NCBI GenBank assembly: GCA_948468275.1
Contig: CAOKHI010000022.1
Location: forward strand, 1 to 32,851
Direction of reading: 5' to 3'
Length of the DNA: 32,851 bases
Origin: an uncultured Clostridium sp.
GTDB lineage: Bacteria > Bacillota > Clostridia > TANB77 > CAG-508
This document shows positions 26,901-32,851 of the stretch, in pieces (within the stretch, counting starts at the first letter, position 1; each line of letters begins with the position of its first letter). The notes beneath the pieces were generated by a model. It ran no database searches, was not told the origin of the DNA, and saw only the letters and a list, made by a program, of their open reading frames with translations. Both the position numbers and the translations under genes were made by a program.

Positions 26901-27219
26901 TTGAAGGTAAGTTTTCTTTTCCATCTCCCTCTGTATCCTTAAATTCCGTTCTATCCCACTCTCCTGCATCTTCAAGACATCTCCAACATATATAATCTGT
27001 ACCTTCCTTCTCTCCTTCATCGTATGTAGTTTCCTTCAAATGTCCACCTTTTTCGATACACATAACCCACATACCTTCTACTATAGTAGTTGCAAATTCT
27101 CCTTTTCCATCTGAGTGCCAGTTGAAGCTTTGGGGTACCGCCTTTACCATTGTTGTGGATAGTGCTATTATTGTAAATATTATTAATCCTATTATACCTT
27201 TTATACTTTTATTTCTCAT
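20938..27219 (-). CDS. Giant (2093-aa) thioester/SpaA/SdrD-type surface protein with Cys/His-rich insertion
   Basis: The signal peptide covers about residues 1-27. A divergent thioester domain follows: Cys54 (WVMCIEKG) and Gln160 (AQRIMWVLG) fit the Cys and Gln positions of such domains. Two SpaA/prealbumin-like domains (about 410-548 and 554-690) repeat AEFxxTLxINGxxxxxxxK and ETKAP. An SdrD-B-like domain starts near 690 and is interrupted at 741-952 by a region with 19 Cys and 18 His, then resumes at LTDSNGYYEFTNI. D2-like modules begin near 1172 (VDLALYK) and 1800, with a second, uninterrupted SdrD-B domain near 1502. The tail is TPPTG (about 2058), a hydrophobic helix and KRKVIDKK. GGAGG precedes the ATG, and the gene starts 20 bp after the stop of the 1679-aa gene, so it is second in that operon. 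It is probably an anchored adhesin; the binding partner is unknown. Confidence 0.9.
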   Translation of the reverse strand: MRNKSIKGIIGLIIFTIIALSTTMVKAVPQSFNWHSDGKGEFATTIVEGMWVMCIEKGGHLKETTYDEGEKEGTDYICWRCLEDAGEWDRTEFKDTEGDGKENLPSREILRLKNTGWPKKADPVKYKYQSEFTIKEQKDVNKYQDVLYVLKHTDDIDVAQRIMWVLGINEGRHLGIDSLRDTEKDIYNEAVEYKKYYEEKEKNAGKEFTPKDVTDLSKVKVSVDKKNDTYTAGPFAVSYLDNYYVKPNGERINFGEMSELLVKNEKGEDLELVEIQDEKGKSISARDYKYPQKEEKFYVKFKATKPSKSISLDMGFKYFKKYTGTLYEYEGRIYQWYWQIDSKTKDDGCTIPHKTAHGGIVNQTTTYAFNLRKLDLGEAQKLLAYGMDVEEETGTARLTIGKDIPEEPEEKKIPMIAIYKECSTHNEPLYGAEFNITLAINGQDSSGSKNKTITLGKKTDDQGLAKISTEDIEQYGIDIGTFTGTIDATIKETKAPEGHHIKNETSTMRIVLNKGLITDCTGSSKTEIDNDMGGKSVAKITVYNDEIPPTIIPKQPVIYIYKESSDNTQALFGAEFEVTLKINGKELKFSRKTDTNGLARITAQEIKERGLDLSEFTGTIDVIFKETKAPTNYVITNETSTMKLTLNNGVITSCSGSSTTNLKTDSKGNSIAKITIYNAKKTPPPVIDITMNISGKVFLDKDQGKVNEGNNQYDDGEGLEGIEVTLYEVNNNKVALEQNVMHQHIGNSSQYGGCYTKAVYHKHSGSETVQSSCYNQATHTHIGSAEEGGPGTCFEEPVYHMHEPECYNPDGQLICGKHEHEERCFKVEQITKCGKEIHEHSYKIGCYPLKCQKEHEHTRKTCFDMKAAEICGKEEHEKHNWKDGCYPLKCEETDCKHDKKSCYSILSHEILDCQEKNLEPDYWKLTCNEEVKYIFTCNKEEGKDIDYYEPGCGKTTSTVESTTKLANPVLTDSNGYYEFTNIDAQKDYYVKFTYNGMLYTNVKYNVGSEVVSSKATEDYQGGSNKNPAEYMNNNRANFNNTFAEIGSYPTNYKTTDFENGQTIYNKVYLQEEIADLFREVSKMATTTDGDEKAAYLKVLEQHKGENEIRSKIQFVADCRINAYTVKTYAIPDEFVIDDSNQRIAGKDYSPIYSRQYDQTNVNLGIKNRPTVDLALYKDAFKAEVKINGKSEIYEYDSRKGSNKPFSVGVSESDYLNGLRNKYLAVNAEEQYNANKEIEEKITNQQTREIESDKYEIEMRAEEVANGQSSVYGNKSGIIGGNNSYTINNNYETLQGIGNENRLQVYLTYKIAVENQSGTTAAITEIVDYYDPNYEYAGAYVGDENGVKQGDVTYSENSMYANNGANMYKSKNGTYKTMYLRPNTETRLHNNNKRQYIFVTLKLVGKDPNNKDAGNTLCDKLLNKQNFETSNLAEINGYKTYNALQGTSTPGLIDIDSNPGNIDISNIGEFTDNNIKNYPGLKNVYEDDTSRAPVFIYKVRESRTLAGTVFEDKTTGELKTEESRNGNGDLGNDDTKVKDVIVQLVEIKNNNMVVRAQTRTNSDGWYGFIGFVPGDYTVRFIYGSDDTTAMNTTTAFGKKGSNVKSYNGQDFQSTIMTVKQGKTLAKSEYNTDQSLKDSSTAINKGRNGEEQQNIDVPNKTEIYKYNNEGNGQTFYWYTQDDKKSDAQDDAARKQQVIDYSKNEYGREITNHKAEVFNSYQNDDYYKYDTENETGYYPTMTKDLHATLASELERRTYRYAYTPQIPVEVEYATTTIKGNYKEGQKYEHNITGVDFGIVERPRSELVLDQDVQHIKVTAADGVTVLFDTEKGVYNLQWKKGDNANKGMVSGRPIEGYDKKQLINIIMDNELISGAKLEITYKFTITNNGEAEATTRAKRIINYVANNLNFEIADNKDKDGNALWEVVKLDDMQNDKKSTLVNNRAIANEERKQLDISTQTTTLQATAKNPLTKALKPGEEETATLKLTKVLSSESSADDLAYSNMAEIVEIDNSVGRYDHGAIPGNQSLEKQPQEHDTVGSSRTADKTSKETPPDGEVIVTPPTGSKYIYYTLGFTITIILAAGVYLIKRKVIDKK
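24364..24999 (-). other. Cys/His-rich insertion (residues 741-952) inside the SdrD-B domain
   Basis: This segment begins at MHQH and ends at GCGK. It opens with units pairing HxH and a following CY or CF (YHKH...SCY, THTH...TCF, YHMH...ECY). Two longer units of about 37 residues follow, each with CGKExHE, GCYPLKC and KxC. The second SdrD-B domain of the same protein has a short turn at this place, so the region is an insertion into a loop. Metal binding or disulfide knotting are the likely roles. Confidence 0.75.
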
Positions 27220-27239
27220 AAAATTTAACCTCCTTTCCC

Positions 27240-30200
27240 CTATATTCTTCTTAAAACTTTTTTATTTATAAGATATATTCCAACTCCTAATATACCTATA
27301 CTAATTAATGTTATTACTATGTAAACATATACTTCACCAGTTTTTACACCTATTATTGCATCTGCTCTGCTCATGTCGTCTTCATTTTGTACACTGTTTG
27401 CTGGTGTTGAGTCTATATCTTGTATTCCTAAATCGTTATAAGCTTCATATATTTCGGCATTATTATTTATTACACCTGTGTTGTTCTGTGTCATTTTCTT
27501 TGTTAGTACTAGTGTTAATTCTTTTGTTTCTCCTGGTTGTAATAAAGTATTTGCTAAACTTGCATTGTATACATTTCCATTTTCTGCTGCATACCAATCT
27601 TTGTTTATTTCTGATGTGAATTTTACATCTTGTGGTATGTAATCTACTATTTTTTTAACATATCCTGCAAGAGCTCCTTCATTTGTTACTTTTATTTTGT
27701 ATTCTATTACTAATGTTGTATCATTAATTGTTTTTGGATCTAAATCTAGTTTCGCAAGTTGTGTTTCTTTGTAGTCATGAACTTTGGTGCCTTTTGAATT
27801 GTTTACTGTTATTTTTGTTATAAACTTGTCTAGTTTTAAATCGAATTTTGGATTTTCTATTAATCCTATATCTATGTTATATATATTTTCAAATAATGAA
27901 ATATTGTCAGAAACCGCTCCTGTTATTTCTTCTCCATCTAAGCTCATTTTCATTGTTATTGCATCTGAATTTATGCTATCATTTATTCCTTCTGCTTTGT
28001 ATTTTGTAAGATCATATTTCTTTGTATCATACACAAATACTACTATATATTTTCCTCTTTCTATGTTTTCAAATATATAACTTCCATTTTTATCTGTTGT
28101 TGTAGTTATAGCTTTTCTAGCTTCATCTTTAACAGTTTCTCCTGTTTCTGCATTAATTAACATTAGTTTTATATTTTCTAATTTTGGTTCTTTTGCATCT
28201 CTTTTTCCATCTTTGTTTTCATCTATCCATGCTACACCTGAAATATTGTATCTTCTTGGTTGTACTGTTCCATCTGGACCTTCAATGTCTTTATTTGTTG
28301 GTTGTATTTCATGTGTAGAAGAATATTTTTTATAAAATCCTATAGTTTTACATTCTACTAAAATTTCATTTGTTGCACTTATAGCATTTTCACCTGTAAC
28401 TTCATTAGCTTTTGCTATAACTGTTATCTCTATTGTTTTTCCTGGTTCTAGGTTTAGTGTTACTACTGATGTGTCTTTACCTGTTTTTATTTCTGGTGTT
28501 GCTTCACCTTCTATTGTATATTTTGTTTTTTGGTATGAAAGTTGTTTTGGTATACTATCTGTTACAACAATGTTTTCTATAACTTCTGTTCCTGTATTTT
28601 TTATTTTTACATAATATTCGATTGTATCTTCATCTGTTAGTTTTCCTTCTGGTTTATTGTCACTTACTGATACTGATATGCTTTGTACTATAACTCTATT
28701 TATTATCTCATTTGTTGAAAATATTTCATCTGTTCCATCACATGTTACTTCCATTTCATGTTTTATATCTTTTTTCATTAATCCAGTTGGTAGTCTATCT
28801 ACAGTTACTTCTAATACAACTCTTATTACTTCTTCTGCTTCTAATTCTCCTATATCCCATGTTACTGCATTAACGTCTTCTTCAAAATCTACACCTTCTG
28901 TTATTCTTCCACCTTTTAATATATATGCTGTTTTATATGTTGTTCCACCTGGTATTATACTTGATGCTACTACATTTTCTCTTTCTTTTTGGCTTACATT
29001 AGTAATTGTAGTAGTATATCTTATTGTTTCTCCTTCTTTTACCATTCCATTTAATATAGTAGGATACGAACTCATCTCTACACTCAAAAATCCCTCTTTA
29101 ACCTTATTCCTTATACTATTTGTCTGTATAGCCTTCTCCAATCCATCTGCTGTAATTGTTCCATATGCTTCTGCATAAACTTCCTCAACTGCAAGATTTC
29201 CATCTTCATCTTCTATTTCCTCATCAGATAAAGTCTTAACTACAACATTATATTCAACTGTTTTAGTTTCTCCTACTTTTAAAGTTTCTATAGTTTGAGA
29301 AAACTCTCTTTTATAATAATCTTCTACATATTCATCATACCAATAATCTCCACCTGGAACAAATTCTGTATAATTAGTTCCATAAGGTACTTTTCCTTTT
29401 ACAATAACATTATTTACATCAGACTTTCCAACATTTGTTACACTTATTATATATGTAATACGTGTTCCTTCACTTACTTCGTCTCCATCTTCTAAGTAAT
29501 CTCCATTTTGAATTACCGCTTCTATTTCGGCTTCTAGTTCTGGTCCTGCTCCTGTTGTTAGTCCTACTGTTGCAGATTTTGCTGTGTCTTTTATTGTTTG
29601 AGATTTTGTTACATTATCAAAATCTACTACATAGTTTGCATATGCTGATTGATTGTGTTGTAGATTTTCTGGTATGTCTACATTATATGATACTGTTATA
29701 TTATCTCCTGTGTTCATTTCATTGTTTGATAATACTATTAAGTATGATTTTACTTTGCTATAATCTGTAACTTCTTTTGTCCAGCCATTTGAACTTTGGT
29801 TTAGGTCTTTTGTTGCACTTTCATTAGTACTATAATATATTGTAACTTTTGATGCATCTACTCCAGATACTGTTATTGCATCTTTTAGTGTTGCTTGTAA
29901 GTTAGATCCTAGCTCTTCATTAGAAACTGCATCTTTACTTTTTTCTCCTAGTACTCTTCCTAATATGCTAACATTTTTTGCTACATTATTATAGTTATTT
30001 ATTACATTCATTGTAACTGTTGCAACTTTTGCTTCTGTTTTTGTTTCTAGTTTTCCTGTACTGTTTTGTCCACTTATTGATGTTACTGTTTCTCCTTTTG
30101 CATTGTAGTTTGCTACTGAATTTGTTGTTACCATTCCTACTGGTGCTACTGAATTTAATTTTGTTTCTACATATGCACTTGTAGGTACACTTCTTAGTTT

Positions 30201-32279
30201 TTGTGTTGTTTCGTATGATGTTGCATTTTCGTTTGTAACATATACTTTCATTACATCTTCTTTTGTTGGTGTTAATTGTTTTAATGTAATATCTGATGAA
30301 ATTACTATGTTTGCTCCCTTAGATACTTCATCTGTATTGTATTTTGTGTCTTCTCCTTCTATTATTACTTTAATTACAGTATTGCCTGATTGATTTTTGT
30401 ACAATTCATAGTTTTTAATTTTTAATTCTTCATCAAATAGTAAATTTATGTCTTTTATGTCTATATTTTCTACATATGTTGGTAATACTACTTCAATTAC
30501 TGGGTTTTTATATAAATCGCAATCAATATTGTTTGTTTTTAATATAACTCTAATTTGTACATTTTCATTTTTTACTACTGTTGATAAATTTTCATTACTT
30601 ACGCTTGCTTCTATTCTTGTTACAGGGTCTATTAATGTAATATCTGATTGTGTGTTTATGTTTGCTATTTCATTTTGTACAAAGTTTGCTTTTACATTTG
30701 TATTTGTTTGTAATGTTCTATAACTTTGTAATTGTGCTTTTTGATAATTTTTTGAACCTTGTAATGCTTTTTTGTGGTATATTTGTATTTTTCCTTCTTG
30801 TATTGGTTTTGTTGTTTGAATTATTATTTTATCTGTTTTTCCTTCATAATTATATGTATAATTTCCGTTTTCATCTTCAGTTGTTTCTTTATTAAATGTA
30901 GTAAGTATATTTCCATCTTTATCTTTTATTATTATTTGTCCATCTTCTCCAAGCATTTTTTGGAATAATTCTTTTTTAATAGATGTTTCTTTATAATATG
31001 AATTATTTGCTATATCTTTTATTCCTTCTGCATTTACAAATTGATCTGTTTCATTATTTATTACTAATTCATCTACAACTTCACTATATCCTATATCTAT
31101 TTTTGTTTCTATATTATATATAGTTTCTTTTTCTGAATTTGTATATAGGTATCCTTTGCTAAGTTCTTTTGTAGAAGTGTTTTTAACATCTACTATTTCT
31201 CCTACTTTATCTTTTAATTCAACTTTTCCTGCTACTTGTGCTTCTTGTATTGTTTCTACATTATTATATGCTTTTATGGTTGCTTTAACAGTTTGTTCTG
31301 TTTGTACTGCTTCTTGTGTATCTAGCTTATATATATATGTTATTACATATTCATCTATAGCATTTTTTTGCCATGATACTATATTGTCTTGTGCTTCATT
31401 TTTTACTGTTATGTTTAGTGTTCCTGCCTCAGCATTATAATTCCAATTATCATTATTAAACTGTGTTACTTCTTTTCCATTTGTAGCTTTTGTACTATTT
31501 GCTATAACACTTACTTTTTCTGGTTTTTGATTATTTATTTGTGGAACTATTACATCTAGTGTTGTTTGTTCTATTGGTAAATTATTATTTTCTAATCCTG
31601 CTTTTACCACTGTTTGTAAAATTATTCCTTTTTCATCTTTTATATTGTAAGGAATATATCTTTGTATTCCTTGTTCTAAAGATACTTTTATTTGTCCATT
31701 CCATTCTACTTTTACTTTTATTGTTTTTGAAATGTTAATTGTTTTTCCTTCATCATTTACAAATGAACCTTTTAATTGTACTGCGTTTTCTTTAATAAAA
31801 TTGCTTACATCAAATTTATCGTCTTTGTTTGCAACTATTGGTAGTTCAATTATTGCTTGTGTTCCTTGATTTATTTGTTTTAAAGCTATTTCATTTTTAT
31901 CTAAATCTATTTTTTGAATTAATTCTAAGGATTCATCACTATTTAATAATTTAAAATTTGAATAACTTCCTTCCTTATCTCCAAATATTTTTATTAACGC
32001 ATCTTTTAAATATCCTCTTTTTACATTTACAGATATATACAGCTTTGTATCTTGCTTGTTTATATCTTGTTTAATGCTATGTATTTTGGTTTTGTTTTCA
32101 TTCACAAAATAAGCATCGAATTCTACATTTTCATTGTTTGTAGTAATTCCTTGCTTTTCTAAATTTTCTGACATAGCATATGTATTGTTTGCATATACTC
32201 CCAAGAGTATAATGTTTGCCAAAGTTAGTGTTATTACTAACATTGTTGCAACAACCTTGCTAAATATTTTTTTATTCAT
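27240..32279 (-). CDS. Large (1679-aa) DUF11/SdrD-type surface protein, first gene of operon
   Basis: The signal peptide ends near residue 35 (ANNTYA), and TAGGAGG precedes the ATG. No thioester Cys-Gln pair was found. The first half is a long series of beta-rich segments without a firm family match. At least three DUF11-like repeats follow (ITYIISVTNVGKSDV, IRYTTTITNVSQKE, IEYYVKIKNTGTEV), each leading to a P.G.Y or IP.xLSYQ-like strand. An SdrD-B-like domain (about 1345-1430) has GVAWIDENKDGKRD, a calcium-site-like acidic loop, and DKNGSYIFENI. The last module (about 1479-1630) is D2-like with FDLKLDKFITKI, NNNAEI and DIDSTPAN. The C-terminus is GVKTGE (1644), a hydrophobic helix and NKKVLRRI. 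It lies directly upstream of the 2093-aa gene (20-bp gap), suggesting the two act together, perhaps as partners in one surface structure. Confidence 0.9.
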   Translation of the reverse strand: MNKKIFSKVVATMLVITLTLANIILLGVYANNTYAMSENLEKQGITTNNENVEFDAYFVNENKTKIHSIKQDINKQDTKLYISVNVKRGYLKDALIKIFGDKEGSYSNFKLLNSDESLELIQKIDLDKNEIALKQINQGTQAIIELPIVANKDDKFDVSNFIKENAVQLKGSFVNDEGKTINISKTIKVKVEWNGQIKVSLEQGIQRYIPYNIKDEKGIILQTVVKAGLENNNLPIEQTTLDVIVPQINNQKPEKVSVIANSTKATNGKEVTQFNNDNWNYNAEAGTLNITVKNEAQDNIVSWQKNAIDEYVITYIYKLDTQEAVQTEQTVKATIKAYNNVETIQEAQVAGKVELKDKVGEIVDVKNTSTKELSKGYLYTNSEKETIYNIETKIDIGYSEVVDELVINNETDQFVNAEGIKDIANNSYYKETSIKKELFQKMLGEDGQIIIKDKDGNILTTFNKETTEDENGNYTYNYEGKTDKIIIQTTKPIQEGKIQIYHKKALQGSKNYQKAQLQSYRTLQTNTNVKANFVQNEIANINTQSDITLIDPVTRIEASVSNENLSTVVKNENVQIRVILKTNNIDCDLYKNPVIEVVLPTYVENIDIKDINLLFDEELKIKNYELYKNQSGNTVIKVIIEGEDTKYNTDEVSKGANIVISSDITLKQLTPTKEDVMKVYVTNENATSYETTQKLRSVPTSAYVETKLNSVAPVGMVTTNSVANYNAKGETVTSISGQNSTGKLETKTEAKVATVTMNVINNYNNVAKNVSILGRVLGEKSKDAVSNEELGSNLQATLKDAITVSGVDASKVTIYYSTNESATKDLNQSSNGWTKEVTDYSKVKSYLIVLSNNEMNTGDNITVSYNVDIPENLQHNQSAYANYVVDFDNVTKSQTIKDTAKSATVGLTTGAGPELEAEIEAVIQNGDYLEDGDEVSEGTRITYIISVTNVGKSDVNNVIVKGKVPYGTNYTEFVPGGDYWYDEYVEDYYKREFSQTIETLKVGETKTVEYNVVVKTLSDEEIEDEDGNLAVEEVYAEAYGTITADGLEKAIQTNSIRNKVKEGFLSVEMSSYPTILNGMVKEGETIRYTTTITNVSQKERENVVASSIIPGGTTYKTAYILKGGRITEGVDFEEDVNAVTWDIGELEAEEVIRVVLEVTVDRLPTGLMKKDIKHEMEVTCDGTDEIFSTNEIINRVIVQSISVSVSDNKPEGKLTDEDTIEYYVKIKNTGTEVIENIVVTDSIPKQLSYQKTKYTIEGEATPEIKTGKDTSVVTLNLEPGKTIEITVIAKANEVTGENAISATNEILVECKTIGFYKKYSSTHEIQPTNKDIEGPDGTVQPRRYNISGVAWIDENKDGKRDAKEPKLENIKLMLINAETGETVKDEARKAITTTTDKNGSYIFENIERGKYIVVFVYDTKKYDLTKYKAEGINDSINSDAITMKMSLDGEEITGAVSDNISLFENIYNIDIGLIENPKFDLKLDKFITKITVNNSKGTKVHDYKETQLAKLDLDPKTINDTTLVIEYKIKVTNEGALAGYVKKIVDYIPQDVKFTSEINKDWYAAENGNVYNASLANTLLQPGETKELTLVLTKKMTQNNTGVINNNAEIYEAYNDLGIQDIDSTPANSVQNEDDMSRADAIIGVKTGEVYVYIVITLISIGILGVGIYLINKKVLRRI

Positions 32280-32318
32280 AGTAATTCCTCCTAAAACTTT
32301 TTTACTTCCTCAAATTTT

Positions 32319-32347
32319 ATTATACCGTTTTTTTCGCCATTTTTCAA
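32319..32347 (-). promoter_or_regulatory. Sigma-A promoter of the two-gene surface operon
   Basis: On the minus strand TTGAAA (32347-32342) is 17 bp from a perfect TATAAT (32324-32319), 40 bp before the ATG at 32279. The TTACGGA and phased TTACA boxes of the other surface genes are absent. Confidence 0.75.
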
Positions 32348-32668
32348 TGCTTTTTTCCAAATTTGTTGAAGTTTTTATGTAAAATTATTTTGTTTCTACA
32401 CAATTTTATTTATTTATATTTAATTTTACTATTTTTTTATTTTTTTTCAAGTTATAATATTTTCCATATTAAATTATATTTTTTAGGGAAATAGCGCTTA
32501 ATTGATGTTTTTTTAGTATTGTTAAATTTATATTAAACTTTTATTACAACTTATAATTTTTTCTGCTATTTCATTGGGGATTGTAGCTTTTTTAGCTATT
32601 TTTTATAGTAATAAAGAATTTATTTTACATTCATTTTATTTCTATCTTTGTCGTTTTTTGTCGAATTG
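32348..32668. other. Intergenic stretch without recognisable features
   Basis: AT-rich sequence between the divergent surface-operon promoter and the second Rpn upstream repeat. I see no credible ORF, RNA gene or strong hairpin in it. Confidence 0.5.
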
Positions 32669-32816
32669 TTTTTCTTTACTTTTATTTGCTTTTATGTTTT
32701 AATTGTTTTATTAAATGTTCTAAATATTTATTTTCTTAAATATTTTTTCCAAAAAACATTTTTATTGACAAGTTGTCAATATTATTTTATAATTAATAGA
32801 AAGAAGTGATTTTATG
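32669..32816. repeat. Rpn upstream region, copy 2 of a direct duplication
   Basis: Matches 19465-19609, including the AAATATTTA hairpin (32722-32730 and 32737-32745), the promoter and GAAAGAAGTG before the ATG. The two copies are in the same orientation about 13.2 kb apart. Confidence 0.85.
32765..32793 (+). promoter_or_regulatory. Palindromic consensus promoter of the second Rpn gene
   Basis: TTGACA (32765) and TATAAT (32788) are perfect and 17 bp apart, with the same TTGACAAGTTGTCAA dyad (32765-32779) as at 19559. Confidence 0.8.
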
Positions 32817-32851
32817 GTAGTTTTTTCCTACCAGGATTATGTGACTTTTAA
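32814..32851 (+). CDS. Second Rpn-family nuclease gene, start only
   Basis: Twelve codons are visible before the window ends: MVVFSYQDYVTF, against MIVFSYQDYLAC in the gene at 19607. The promoter, spacing and RBS are the same as in the first copy. Whether the rest of the gene is intact cannot be seen. Confidence 0.8.
   Translation, partial: MVVFSYQDYVTF

Noticed and set aside
20938-32279. Reading the two-gene operon as a defence or toxin system
   Set aside because: Both proteins have signal peptides, adhesin-type beta domains and tail anchors. No nuclease, NTPase, pore-forming or immunity features were found.

Overview
The window is very AT-rich, low-GC Gram-positive chromosome, most likely from an anaerobic, endospore-forming member of the Clostridia. 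The support is spoIIR, a Gram-positive type SMC protein, strong AGGAGG-type ribosome binding sites, sigma-A-like promoters, and very large cell-wall or membrane-anchored surface proteins. No genus can be named from sequence alone. Almost every gene is on the minus strand; only spoIIR and two Rpn-family nuclease genes run on the plus strand.

Layout. (1) 1-12057: three surface-protein genes, all on the minus strand and each with its own upstream region. The first (1-1800) is cut by the window edge and has a Cys/His-rich head followed by Ig-like repeats. The next two (2079-5786 and 6409-12057) are paralogues: a thioester domain, a second beta domain, then 4 or 7 isopeptide-D2/DUF11-like modules and a tail anchor. 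Between them, at 6023-6203, lies a compact 181-nt dyad with a GC-rich core that looks like a structured RNA. (2) 12348-17867: a housekeeping minus-strand cluster, xth (exonuclease III), an AI-2E-family membrane protein and smc. (3) 18010-19427: an uncharacterised 179-aa protein divergent from spoIIR. (4) 19465-20850: an Rpn-family PD-(D/E)xK nuclease gene with a palindromic promoter, followed by a small MITE-like inverted-repeat element. (5) 20938-32279: a two-gene minus-strand operon for 1679-aa and 2093-aa surface proteins. (6) 32669-32851: a second copy of the Rpn promoter and gene start, running off the window.

How the genes fit together. Four of the five surface proteins have visible C-termini. 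All four lack LPXTG but end in [S/G]VKTG or TPPTG, a hydrophobic segment and a basic tail. Three have Cys/Gln pairs diagnostic of Gram-positive thioester adhesin domains. The stalk modules repeatedly pair a Lys (DLALRK) with an Asn (NxAEI), as expected for isopeptide-stabilised fimbrial D2 domains. The locus therefore reads as an adhesion island for covalent attachment to host or matrix surfaces. The first three genes share an upstream architecture (11-bp-phased TTACA boxes, a TTACGGA box and a related promoter block) that suggests co-regulation. The E-D operon uses a different, simple sigma-A promoter and is bracketed by direct Rpn repeats.

Limits: domain names rest on motif recognition by eye. 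No searches, folding or alignments were run, and promoter and terminator calls are pattern-based.
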